Made by a program: the position numbers and the translations under genes. The notes under the pieces are model-generated. The model was not told where the DNA came from. It was given only the letters and a program-made list of their open reading frames with translations, and ran no database searches. Of a DNA stretch of 64,000 bases, positions 10,644-21,540 are shown piece after piece (position 1 is the first letter of the stretch; the number at the start of each line of letters is the position of its first letter). Source of the stretch: Fusarium oxysporum f. sp. lycopersici 4287 (lineage: Eukaryota; Ascomycota; Sordariomycetes; Hypocreales; Nectriaceae); the NCBI RefSeq assembly GCF_000149955.1, contig NC_030988.1, positions 3,445,993-3,509,992 on the forward strand, written 5' to 3'.

Positions 10644-10993
10644 TGATTCATAATTTGGGTGCTGGGTCATGTATTTTAGGGAATTTACGTACTGAAATGC
10701 GATTTGTGTGTTGTCAGATAACCAACCGGCAGCAAGAACAGGTGATTACGATAATGCCTAATCGAAAGACTCGCCTCGTGGAACTAAGAGGTTATCGGAT
10801 TACTCTGTCAATTCTCAAACATTGCAAGTCTGCACTCACTCAGTTCCAAATCCAAGCCTCTAACGGTCCTCCAGAGGTCTTCCTGAAGCTGTGATCATTA
10901 GAGCTCTACAATATGAGGGCAGGAAGGTTTCAATTCTCAGTTAACCAAAGATTCCTAAATACATGAAGTGACCGTAAATGAATAGTCAGTAAG
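10644..10993. other. Intergenic, convergent 3' flanks
   Basis: Lies between the hypothetical frames and the stop of the nucleoporin gene. I see no gene or repeat in it. Confidence 0.5.
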
Positions 10994-13799
10994 TTAATTA
11001 TTGTATATGATTTGATTGTAGGTCGAGAAATGATTGACTGAAAACGTCCAGGTTCCGTCCTCCTCATTGTAACTCTCAAATCTCGTTCCCTCAACGCTTT
11101 TCAGGCGCTCAATATGGTTCGCCACTTGACGCTTGGCCTCTTCCTCCGACAGACCTTTTCCTTTTGTCTTCTTTCGAGGCCACGAATTTTCCAAGGAAAT
11201 TGAAGCAGGGACATTAAAGCCCTCACCAGGAGGGGGCTTGAGTCCAAAGGAGTCGGGGTAGACCGTTGCTGATCGACTTTCAAGTATGACAAGACCACCG
11301 AGCAAACTCTCAAGATCAATGCCCGTAAAGTCAATTGGATGTTTGAAGCGAATGACACCAACGTTCTCCCGGCCAATGATCAAGTCTGTCACCCTTTTGC
11401 GCTGATCTTTGTTCATAGCAAGAATATCTTCCTTTGAAGGTAGTATCCAGTACTCCCCGGCGGGAATTGGCTGCCGTACTTTCATCGTTTTGTTTTGTTC
11501 CACATCCACTCCGTGGTCTGATATTACCAGAGCGTTACCTGGACTGGGTGGACTACTAGCTTGTTCGCTGCTCTCAGTTGTAGTGCCTGGCGCTTTGATC
11601 TTTGCCCCTCCTTCCCTACCGGGGTCGACAAGGTCAGTTGATGCCGTTGTGCCGATACTCTCTTTTTGACCCCTGCGCTTGGAAGAACTCACGAATAGAT
11701 CTCGACCTCGGTCTTGGTTAATTTCGAGTGTCTTTAACTGCTTGGAGATCTGTGAGAGGGATTTCTCGACTGTGCTCAAGCCCTTTCTATGGCCGCCGGT
11801 TGATATTGTGTCTTCACTGGTGCGACGTTGGTCAGAGCCGCCTCTAGACGGGCTCCTGATCAGTTCATCGCCTAGATCTGGGGGACGCATCCAGTCGGAG
11901 CTCAGAGGTCTTTTTTTGACTGGGTATGACGCGGGATACAACCCGTGACGAAAGCCGGACTTAGGAGAGCCTTGGGGCACATGACGAGGTGCGAATATAG
12001 GGCTTCTAAAAGAAAATCCAGCTGGTACGGATTGACTTCTGAGTTTACCCTTGCTTGCCCGCCGCACGGCCAGCGGGCCTTGGTCCTGCTGTTGCTGTTT
12101 CTCCTCTGTCGTCAAGAATAACCAAGGTGGTCCGTAGGCAGTAATTTCGTCAATTTTCGCGACCAACTGTGGTTGAATGGTTGCGCGAGTAGCATCTTGT
12201 AAGGGTTGCTGAATGAGCCTTGTGTCACTGGAAGGCCTTCTAGGAACCTGGTAATAAGGAGAGCTAGTCTGTCCATACTGAGTCTGTTGACCAAATGATT
12301 GAGGAACTTGAACTCGACTAACTGGCATCTCTGTGCTAGGGAGTTGTGTTGCCAGCTGCCCAGGCTGAGTAGTTGCGTACCTCTCAGTAACCCAAGGTCT
12401 TTGACTTGTGCTTGAGGGCCCTGAAAGAGCGGATACTTGGGTAGCCGCAGAAGCAAATGGATTAGGAGCAGTGCTCAAATCTGTCCTAAAGGTAGATCCC
12501 GTAGGCGGCTGGCTACTGCTTGGCTTTTTTGCTTCAGCAAAAGACGTCGATCCTTGTGCTTGTTGTTGACCCTGGGCCTGGAAAATGGAAGGACCCGACC
12601 ACGAAGTGCAACTCTCTTTTGGAGCACTAGCATAACAGGGTCGAGCAAAACCGAATCCCGGGCTTCCAGAAACTCCGAAATCTCTTTGGCTGCTTGTTAG
12701 CCTTTGAAAACCGTGGGGTTGAGTCCCAAACACATTTGGACCCTGAGACTTTTGACCCCAGACGAAGGTTTCGCCGGCCTTAGCCTGTCCAAAGGGCGAA
12801 GTGGTGGTAGGAACGGATCCAAAGCCAGTTGCACCAGTTGGTTTGGCTCCAAAACCAGTGCCAAACGCCCCCTGTTGGGAGCCCATTCCAAAAACCTGAG
12901 GTGGACCAGAAGCACTTCTCTGCATTGATGTACCATAACCAGTTCCAAAGCTTGGGCCACCGAACCCAAATGATGAACCGTAACGGTGACCGAGGGCATA
13001 ATCTGCAAGCCTCAGCTCTTCTTGGGAGGAGTTTTGGTATGGACCTTGGAAGCAAAGATTTTGATACGAACACTTCTGCCGGCTGCCCAGCTCACTTTCC
13101 ACAAATGGAGAGAACAGTTGCTTCGAGGTATCCGGCACAGGCTTGCCCCAGGCCCAACCCCCAAAGGGCTGGCTCGGAGCCCCAAACGCGGACATGGTTG
13201 GGGCCCTAAATCCTGTCGGAGCGTTTGAACCGAACTGAGTCGTCTTTGGGCTCATACTTGTACCGAAGTCCGTTTCCATGGCGCTTGAACCAAAGGACTT
13301 GACCCCAAATCCAGTCGAACCAAAAGTATTAGTGGCAGTGCCTCTGCTAGTGGCAAAGATTCCTGGCGTACTGGTAGTAGTTGTCACGGGTGGGAATGCG
13401 GCCGCCGAGCTCGTCGACCGGGTCCCGAAGGAAGTGGCGGGATCTGATAATGGGGCCTTAGTATTATAAATTCTGAAACAGGAGGTTTCTCTATCGTAGT
13501 TTGCACCATACGACAGATAGCGTTGAAAGGGTCTTACTGCCAGAAGTTTCATAAGACGATCTGATTGTGGCATCAAAAGATCCAGTAGAAGATGGCGCAC
13601 CGGAACCAAGAGTCCAGCCACCGGGACCTATGATCCGTCAATTACTGAAGCAACAAAGGTGTTGCTGCTCTACGAAAGGGAGAGTAAGCTCGCAGGATGA
13701 TGTCTTACGGTTAGAGTCGGAGATGTTCGACCCGAATGCGCCAAAGCCGGCCGGGCGCTGTTGCGATAACCCGAAAGGCTTCTCACCAAATCCAGACAT
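10994..13799 (-). CDS. NUP98-type nucleoporin with FG repeats and autoproteolytic domain, three exons
   Basis: Exons are 13799-13709, 13627-13538 and 13443-10994, joined by introns of 81 and 94 bp (GTAAGA donors, ATAG and TCAG acceptors). The product is 876 aa and starts MSGFGEKPFG, typical of NUP98. The first half is rich in FG dipeptides. EELRLADYALGHRYG near residues 205-225 resembles the GLEBS motif that binds Gle2/Rae1. The C-terminal 150 residues match the nucleoporin autopeptidase domain (EYWILPSKEDILAM, VGVIRFKHPIDFTGIDL), ending WTFSVNHFSTYNQ with the H-F-S cleavage triad. Only ten residues follow the cleavage serine, so no NUP96 part is encoded. Many fungi make NUP98 and NUP96 as one precursor, so this may be a separate paralogue. 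It would act in the nuclear pore and in mRNA export. Confidence 0.88.
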
Positions 13800-14274
13800 T
13801 TCGAAAAGTGGATTGCATTCACCGTCGTAAGAAGTGGCTTGAACTTATGTTTGAACCAACTGAAAAATTGAAGGGGCATGTCCCTCAAACATAAAATCAC
13901 AACTATGATCTGACGCTCGCAGATGGAGCAAAAGAAGCTCTTGAGATCCGTTTAGAAATGCAGCCATGATCTGATGTTTGGACCTAGGTTGCGCTATTAC
14001 CTCCCGTTGACAGTGTGCTGGCCTAAGATTGGTGCCACAGCCTCCGGGCTTATGTCACATGTATCCAACAATTGTTAATTACGGTAACGCGCAGCAACAC
14101 AGTGCGTCGGCTCTATAACGTTTACAAATCGTCATATGTACGTATTTCCAGTATGCTGGTTTTGACAAGGATACTGATGGACCTTGCCCCGACTCTTGAA
14201 AGTAATATTGGATGATAACAAACTACAGTTTCTCCTCTGTCCTCTCCACCTCGCCGATCATTCATTCAATCATC
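13800..14274. other. Divergent promoter region, NUP98-like and BTB genes
   Basis: The two genes are transcribed away from each other across this stretch. No further gene or repeat is recognised. Confidence 0.5.
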
Positions 14275-15119
14275 ATGGCCACACTCTCCTATGAGAAGTA
14301 ATGATGATATTGCCCTAATTCTTCAGTGGTTCTAATAATTGAGATAGTATTCTCCAATCTGACTTTTTCAAGTTCATCGTCGGCCGCGAGAAGAAACAAT
14401 TCTTCATGCACAGCTGCATCGTTGCCTGTCAGTCAAAGTCTCTCGAAAAGCTCATCAATGGAGACATGAAGGAAGCCAACGATCGTTGTGTAGTATGGCC
14501 TGATGTTGACTCGGATACGTTCATTCGATTTAGCCAGTATGCATACACTGGGGATTATCAGGCTGCACCACGTCAGACTCGGGATCACACGACAATCGGA
14601 GAGCCCTCCCCCACTGGAAGCAATTTTCCGTCCCAAAAGATCACAAGAATCAAGAAAAAGAAGCCGTCAATGTTTGGTCCCGAAGATCTTACGCCTTTGA
14701 ATGATAAAGACCTGTGGGCTCAGTTCAAGAAGCTTTATCCAGACGCGGCCACAGACCAAGAAGCAGAAACCAATGCCCCTGAGGATGACTTCTCGGTTAT
14801 TTTTCTTTCCCATGCACGCCTGTATGTCTTTGCTGATTGTTATGATATTTCTGCATTAAAAGTCCTGTGCCTTCGCAAACTGCAGCAAATCCTAGTAAAA
14901 TTCACGGTGCACGAGGAAGCAATCGACGACATAATTCGATTAGTGCGATTCTGTTATGAAAATACTCTTGAATCTGACGAGATGAGAGGCTTGGTGGATA
15001 TGTATACAGCTTGCAAAGCGGTTGAACTGTGGCGGAGCCAATTGTTTCAACGTTTGGTAATGGATACGAGTGAATATGCTTGGGGATTTATATCAGAGAT
15101 TTTGAAGCGCGTTGATTGA
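14275..15119 (+). CDS. BTB/POZ domain protein, two exons, 264 aa
   Basis: Exon 1 (14275-14297, MATLSYE) joins exon 2 (14348-15119) across a 50-bp intron (GTAATG to ATAG). The junction gives an in-frame BTB opening: a SDFFKFIVGREKKQF segment, then FMHSCIVACQSKSLEKLING, and VVWPDVDSDTFIRFSQYAYTG. These correspond to strand B1, helix A2 and the strand/helix boundary of fungal BTB proteins. A basic linker (RIKKKKPS) and a helical second half (LYVFADCYDISALKVLCL) follow, the usual BACK-like part. Such proteins act as dimerising adaptors, often for cullin-3 ligases; the partner is unknown. Expression direction is divergent from the nucleoporin gene. Confidence 0.85.
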
Positions 15120-16024
15120 AGGTTGGTCAAGACTTATAGAGTAGTCAACAATTATAGTAGCTTGACTTCTCTGGACAGGTTCTGAGTGGTTTGAGACATT
15201 GTGCTTATGACATTTCTGACCAGGGCGAGGTCGTGAACGTGGATGAATTTGGTGCTTAAACCATTGAATCAACTTTACTTGTAGAGCGGCAAACCGGATC
15301 ACCCTACGAGTATTTTGTGCCACTGATAAGGGGGTAAGCCCATTACTGGTCATCCTGTAAGCCTCTTAGGCGCAAGTATGACAGTATAAGGACGTAGGCA
15401 TATTGAATAGCTGTTGGTAGCAGAGCCTAAGGGTCCGGCCATTAGTAGCTGAGGTTTCATGAAGTAAGGAATAGTGGTAGAAGGCTACTCACAACGGGAA
15501 AGTGATAGAAGATGGGGAATTCCTTGATTATGCTCATAAGCTTCCCTCTACTCATAGGAGAGCCAGATTACTGATTATCTTAAAACCTTTGACAGGTACA
15601 AAGGTGTCGGCCTACGGAGGTCAGCAAATTGACTGGCTCCTAGTAGCGGATGTATGATGACGCAAGGGATAGTAATATGCGGACATTAGTAGTGAAAGGG
15701 GTAACAAAGTAGGGGGGATAGCTGCTCATCCCCATAAGCTTCACATAAGCAGTGCCCCACCTAACGGACCACCAAAATTTCAATCTTCCCACACAAACTC
15801 TGAATTTTCAAGTACATCGCATTCAGCCAGGAACGAATATATTCACAAAACCATACATATATTGTATAGCAGTTTTCATGAATTTTCAATATCCGCTTGA
15901 CTTTTCCCCGCTCCGCCTCGTACCTCATGGCCTAGTTCTCTGACCCTTTGAAACTTTTCGCATTTCGCCTCATCTATCCTACGCGACTCCATCCATTTAA
16001 GCCGAGTTTTCACCTAATTTCCTT
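15120..16024. other. Intergenic, decayed repeat-like sequence
   Basis: Two segments resemble each other (around 15430-15545 and 15640-15745, sharing CATTAGTAG and CTCATAAGCTTC/CCATAAGCTTC). They may be relics of one element or part of the 5' flank of the Fot1-type copy that follows. No gene is seen. Confidence 0.35.
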
Positions 16025-17679
16025 ATGAGAATTCCTCTCGTACTGGTTCGCCATGTTTATACCAGAGACGAAGTAGCTGAGGCAATACTCGATATTACTG
16101 ATAGAGGCCTGTCACGGATGGGGGCGGCCAAGAAACGTGGAGTACCTCGGTCGACCCTTACTGCGGGACTTTCCGGTCAAGCGAGCAGGAATGAACGGAT
16201 CCAGGCCCACCATTGTTTTCAACAGAGCCAGGAGGAGACGCTTATTCGTTGGGTGCTGCGACAAGAGTCTCTGGGCTATGCTCCCTCGCACAGCCAGCTC
16301 CGCGCCTGTGTCGAGGCCATCCTCAAACAACAAGGCGATAACAAACCTTTAGGCAAGCACTGGACCACCAGGTTCGTCAAACGTCACCCAAAACTATCTA
16401 CCAAGATTGGAAAACGTCAAGCCGCCAGGTTTGACGGCTTTACTCCGAAAGCGGTCAATTGGTACTTCGATATCCGGGAGAACGAGTACGGCTGGATCAA
16501 GCCTGAGAACACAGTTAACGTGGGCGAGGGCGGTATAATGGCGGGTTTCAGTAAGTCTTCTATAAGTACTCTGTAGGCTTTTATAGGGCATAACTAATTG
16601 GTTGTCCATGAGGCCTGGACAGCCTCGTAATCGGGAGCTCTGACCCGAAGAAGAAGGCGATGTTGAAAGGCGTCCAGTCGCGCACGTGGACCCCGTTTAT
16701 TGAGGCTGTCACCGCAACCGGTCGCGCTTTAAAACTGGGAATTATCTTTAAAGGAAAGAAGCTGCAGAAGCAGTGGTTCTTTAACGAATTCGAATTGATA
16801 GCCGAGTGGCACTACATCACATCACCGAACGGCTGGACAGACAACCATATTGCTCTCAAGTGGTTGAAGGGCGTTTATCTACCACAAACGGAGCCTCGCG
16901 ATGCATCGGATGCGATACTTATTATCCTTGACGGTCACGGGAGCCATGCGCAGGTGAGAATTTCGGTGTTTTCGCCGCTGAGTCACCCGCTATAGGGTCG
17001 CTGACGAGCAGTCAGGACGAGTGGATGGCTACGTGCTTTCTGAACAACGTCTACTGCTGTTACTTACCAGCACATTGTTCGGGCATACGCGAAAGCCAGG
17101 GAGGCGGCCATGAGGAAGGAGATTATTTTATCCGGCTGAAGGTTTACTGGAAATTGGCCTATCAACCGTCACAAAGCTCTAACACATCCTGAAATTCAAC
17201 CGGACAAAGAAACACTGCTGGAACAGTTCCAGACACCGAGCCCTCCTCCACTGCCCTGAGATGATACGCCGAAAACGAGTCGGCAAGTGAGGGAAATGGC
17301 CAAACACCGAAGCCGTCCGACCAAGCGGAAGTACAGTAAGATCGCAAAGGGGTTAGAAGCTTTAGAGATGAAGGTGGCCGTTCAGAATGCGCGGATTACT
17401 GGCCTCGAGGAGCAGATGGCTCAGCTGCGACGAGGGAAGAAAAGAAAGGCGGTACCAAACCCGAACCGACGATCCATGGCTCTGGCGGAGGCTCTAGTGG
17501 CTGGAAAATCTCTTCATGACTCAAAGGAGGCAGAAATAAAGGTAGATGTGGATGAGGAGGTCGAGTCGGTGATTGAGGTGGGTGTCAGGTCAGAGGACGA
17601 ACGTGAGGACTACGGTCGTAACAAAGCACTGCCAGCGCACACGGAGCGGTCGGGAGGTCAAAAAGCGCGCAGAGAGTAG
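16025..17679 (+). pseudogene. Fot1-type transposase copy, catalytically dead
   Basis: This copy is homologous to the transposase at 1988-3746 and keeps the same exon order. The helix-turn-helix region (YTRDEVAEAILDITDRGLS) and GWIKPENTVN are present, but the first catalytic aspartate is glycine (NVGEGG, against NVDEGG). Exon 2 resumes near 16615 (LDSLVIGSSDPKKKAMLKG) and keeps ILDGHGSHAQ. In exon 3 a deletion runs directly from YLPAHCS into AYAKAREA, removing the LQPLDNGVF segment with the third aspartate, and in-frame stops follow. The C-terminal coiled region (RGKKRKAVPNPNRR) is still readable to 17679. Clear terminal inverted repeats were not found. Confidence 0.85.
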
Positions 17680-17915
17680 AATTCAAGCAATTCTCCATAG
17701 AAAATCCAAGTGGCTTCATTTTTAATGGACAAGGTGGTTGGTTTCTGCGTGCACCAAATATTAGATTTGGCATGGGGCGATGAATTTTGTGCTATTCTTC
17801 AAGTGGTGGGGGGATGGTAATCGACTCTGAGATTTTATCGACTACCGTACGAGGTTCCATCAAAATGATTTTAAAATAATTACCTGCAAGTGTGACAATT
17901 CCCAGACACAATGTC

Positions 17916-18981
17916 TCACAGCCACCAATCATTTTGGATCCACTCAATCCTGTCCTTTAAGTGCTTCGCTGATGCTGCTATAGCCCATTGCTCCTGATCG
18001 TCCAAAGACAGGTGCATGGTGCTCAGAATGACTTTCCTTCCAATGATAGCAGGCATGCTCAGACAGCAATCGAACTGAGGTTGGTAATGGCAGACAGGGA
18101 TGATTTCACGCTTGTCCAAGAGAATATAACAGCATAAGTTTGCAGCTACAGAGGCAATTCCGAATGGGGCTGAGCCTTTACCTCGGATGATGACTTGGGA
18201 TCGATGCTTGCAGATGCTGTCGATTCTTGTATGATCAAGAGTGCTAAACATCTGGATCTCAGAAATGGGGACAGCACCAACAGTTGCCGTCGACCATGCA
18301 GTAACTTGGTCTTCTCCGTGAACACCAACCACAAAAACACCTATGGAAGAGGGGGAGACCTGAAAGTTAGGTAATTAGCCACCAGAGGCAGGAACAAAGA
18401 GTGCTGCAGTGGTGAGTACTCACCGAACCTCGAGACGCAACCATTCCGCGTAGCCTGGAAGTATCCAGAGAGGTTCCTGAACCTATGACTTGAGATTTGG
18501 GAAGCCCAGACATTTCCTGAGCGATGGAAGTGAGCAGATCAACAGGGTTTGCAATGACGAGCATAATCGTGTCAGATCGGAAAGGCTTCATTGCATCCAT
18601 GACTTCCCGGATCATGAAGGTGTTCCGAGATGTGTAGTCGGCAGTAGTTTGGCCTATCGGAAGCAAAGTGAGCATGGAATCCAAGAGATTACAGGTGAGT
18701 ATGACGCTTGTTCATCCTGTACCTAATGTGCGCTTGGATGCGGCGGTGATGACCACGATATCACTCTGGGCCGTCTCCCGGAACGTGGCAGCTCGCACCC
18801 GTGTGCTGCCACCAGTGCTGTAGGCCACATCCGAGAGATCTTCGACTTGAGCGTTTCTCAAGGTCAAGTCAAGGTCAACGAGAAGCAACTCGCTAGCGAT
18901 GGAGCCCAGTGTTAGATTGTAGGCGATGGCCCCGCCAACTTCGCCGACGCCGACGATTGCGATTCGAGAACTCGAGTCCAT
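17916..18981 (-). CDS. L-lactate dehydrogenase, three exons, 310 aa
   Basis: Exons are 18981-18723, 18653-18424 and 18359-17916, with introns of 69 and 64 bp. The spliced frame is 311 codons, the usual LDH length. The NAD-binding fold begins RIAIVGVGEVGGAIAYNL. Substrate and catalytic features are in place: VIANPVDLLT, GSGTSLDTSRLRG (Asp and Arg) and VGVHGEDQ (catalytic His). The sequence fits L-lactate rather than malate dehydrogenase. It would interconvert pyruvate and L-lactate with NADH in the cytosol. L-LDH is patchily distributed in fungi, so its presence is of some metabolic interest. Stop and splice sites are unambiguous. Confidence 0.92.
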
Positions 18982-19529
18982 TGTGTGATTGGGTAAAAGA
19001 GGTTAGATCTCTCGTTCAGCGACACCTCCTCTTGTTGATTACCCGAGGTTGATGCTGTTCCTTATAAATAAGGCGAATGTCAGGCTCTTGGCAGTGAGAT
19101 GAGTGGCGCAAATAGAGTTCGAGCACATTACCTGTTTTGTTGTATGTTCTGATATTTTACCTTCGTCACAGCAGGATAATATGAAACTGTGGCGTTCGGG
19201 TGTATAAGGGACGGAGAATTTGACAGACACATTCTGGGGCTTAGGGAAAACTAAGGAGACTACCATCGAATATGTATGTATGTATGTATATTTTTCGTCC
19301 GGGGGGCCGTAGGCCACAAAAGTCCCCTACTGGGGCACAGGACGTGCTGAGCTAGAGGAATTACAGTCTATCTATACGCTAATTACAGAGATGTTTGGCC
19401 CTAACGGGGATTAGTCATCCGCTACGCGAGATTAGTCTTCCCCCCAGAGTCCAATTTCTGCGAACGCGTCAACAAACTGCGCTCTATCCAGCATATCAAC
19501 AGCACAAATGGCGCATCTTATCAAGCTTG
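18982..19529. other. Intergenic with a (TATG)n microsatellite
   Basis: This is the LDH promoter side. A short TATG tandem repeat lies at 19271-19290. Nothing else is recognised. Confidence 0.5.
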
Positions 19530-20176
19530 CTACCCGTCAGCGGGATGATCAAGCGGGGTTGATGAATGACAGCCGCAAGGTAAGCCTGTTTTTAGGCGAT
19601 CGTGAGCCTCTAAACGCGGTTGTCGCGGGGCTGCCTCCGAGTGATCGCAGTCGGATGGAGGGCGTATCAGCGCCTTCCATTTAGCTGCAAGCATATAAGA
19701 AAGAGGAAAGGTAACAAAAGAAACGTATTGAAAATAAAAAGAGAGAAAGAGAGAAAGAGAGACGCGAGTGCTTCTCGAGTCGTGTTCGCCTAGTAGCGAG
19801 GGCAGATGTTTCCAAAGAACGCGCTGGCCTTGGATAGGTCGATATATTTGGTAAAGTCTTTTCCTATTGCTAGATTGACCGCTGCATTCGGTGAGGATGC
19901 AAGCCTCATCCGATGACGCGGCGGTATCTTTCTGCAGTAGAAGATGTGATCCGGTGCTTTGCGTCGGCCACATGAGCAGACTAGGCGTGCGTCGACATGG
20001 TCAAATCTCTCGTGATACGCAGCGAAGTCCCCGTGAAGGGATCTCGCTGCCAATAGATGGTGCAAGGCTGCGCGCGGGAGCGAAAGCTCCGGCGGGCAGC
20101 CTGTAGTCGCCTTGAGATTGAGCCTCTTATACTGCTCAGGGGCAGAGGTCGACAGACTACCATCGAATCCGTCCAA
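19530..20176 (-). pseudogene. 5'-truncated LINE relic (ORF2 C-terminus)
   Basis: A minus-strand frame (20176-19790) reads HHLLAARSLHGDFAAYHERF, then VDARLVCSCGRRKAPDHIFYC and ends SAFFGNICPRY. This is the cysteine-bearing tail downstream of RNase H in fungal LINEs. It differs clearly from the LINE at 1215-7590, so it is a second family. No upstream domains are present, consistent with the 5' truncation usual for LINE insertions. Confidence 0.75.
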
Positions 20177-20249
20177 GATTTAGTCTATGTAGGGTAATTG
20201 GTGTTTAGACAGAAAAGCAACAACATCGGATGATCTACGAACTTATCTA

Positions 20250-20640
20250 CATGCGATAAAAGTCGAGCTATTACAGGAGGGTGGCAAGTCTTCTGACCCC
20301 ATACTGGGGCAAGCTCTTGTAACCTTATTGTACGTGGGGTCAAGCGGGGGCGAGATACCTGCTGAAAGGCTATGCGCGTAACTGTTGAGCAGATTGCTGG
20401 GGTGTCACGTGCAGGCAGGGATACTTGAAGATTACGGGTCGAAGTGGCGAACCTTTCAAGAGGGCAGACAGATTTAAAAAAAAAAAAAAAAAAACCACAA
20501 CATGAATACACGAATCTGCATCAATGAACCGAATACATGTAATATCTGACACGTAGCAGTCCATGTATCTTCAAAGATCACGCGTCCCAACGGCGGCACA
20601 TATAGGCCCCTTGATGCTAGTATCTGTAGAGAGTTCTGTT
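20250..20640 (+). repeat. Dispersed repeat family, copy 1 (with A19 tract)
   Basis: This stretch shares extended similarity with 34380-34610 and 36705-36800. Common blocks include GGTGTCACGTGCAGGCAGGG / GGTCTCACGTGCAAACAGGG, then GAATACAC..ATCTG and GGACCGAATA..CGTAATG.CTGACA. A pure A tract of 19 lies inside it near 20476. No coding potential was recognised; it may be an LTR or a non-autonomous element. Confidence 0.6.
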
Positions 20641-20944
20641 TCGTCTTGATAACTAATGTGGCGTGATGGTGAGGCAGAGGTTTATGTGGTATCCATCAGA
20701 TCATAGGGCGGATCCAGCCAGAAGCACGGTACCACGCTCCAGACCCGAGTCCATACAGTACATGTTCCAGAATTGAACAATAGCAGACACATAAGCCCAA
20801 TCCAATGCATTTGTTATTTGACTTGGAAAGTGCTGAGGCTCGGATACATCCTACATTCACATATAAGCCGTGCCTGTACTAATCAGGGACCCTCCCTTCA
20901 CCACTCAGGACCCTGATAACCAGGACCAAAACCACAAGCTACTG
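20641..20944. other. Intergenic, no recognised feature
   Basis: I see neither coding sequence nor repeat structure here. Confidence 0.4.
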
Positions 20945-21540
20945 GGATGGCTCGTGGCCGAGATAATGCCACTTCTAGCTCTGGTGGGTTTGTTTATAGT
21001 GGTAATTTACAAGTACGTCTTACTCACTTGTTAGAAACAGCTCACCTCCTAATTTGGTTGGCTAATACAGTGTAGATTCTATGAATGGGCAAGGTGCGGG
21101 AGAGTTGCAGTCACCGATGCCTCTAACAGCTCCCCGAGCTCTTCGTCATCAGCATCTTCCAGCACTGAAGCCAGAGATCTGCCTCATCTAGATACGATTG
21201 CTCCCCCTAAAACGAGCAAATAGATTAGATCTGAGCTTGAGCATCAAGTCCATGCCTCTTGGGCGATCCCTGTCCCCAATATGACATGGTATGTCTTCTT
21301 GACGCTTTGGTAATCGTAAAAATCACTTGACTAACCACTTGCCTCTTTGTTTAGCGTTATTTGCCTAGGTGCTGTTTAAGACACTGATATAGTACGCCAT
21401 CTGGCATGCGAGCATACTTTCCACTCGGAATGTATTGCTACCTGGTACCTTGCGGAACACGATACATGCCCCATATGCGCATATGATTTCGTGTTATCTA
21501 AGCCTTTGCCGGAAAGGCCTAGCCAAGCCCATATGTAGAG
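20930..21540 (+). pseudogene. Membrane-anchored RING-H2 E3 ligase-like pseudogene
   Basis: Three exon-like pieces can be joined at good splice signals. The first has a hydrophobic segment (IMPLLALVGLFIVVIYK). The second, after an intron ending GTGTAG, is serine-rich. The third, after an intron GTATGT..TTTAG, completes a RING-H2 finger: CVICLG, then HLACEHTFHSECIATWY and DTCPICAYDF, spacing C-x2-C..C-x-H-x2-H-x2-C-x10-C-x2-C. Two in-frame stops kill it: TAG before IRSELEH and TAA between LGAV and DTDIV. Both can arise from C-to-T changes. An intact relative would be a membrane-bound ubiquitin ligase. Confidence 0.7.

Noticed and set aside
12697..13228. Several long frames on both strands inside the nucleoporin gene
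   Set aside because: They are shadows of the low-complexity FG-repeat coding sequence.
15748..17810. Terminal inverted repeats for the second Fot1-type copy (CAGTGCCCCACC at the left)
   Set aside because: No matching complement could be found on the right, so element ends are not claimed.
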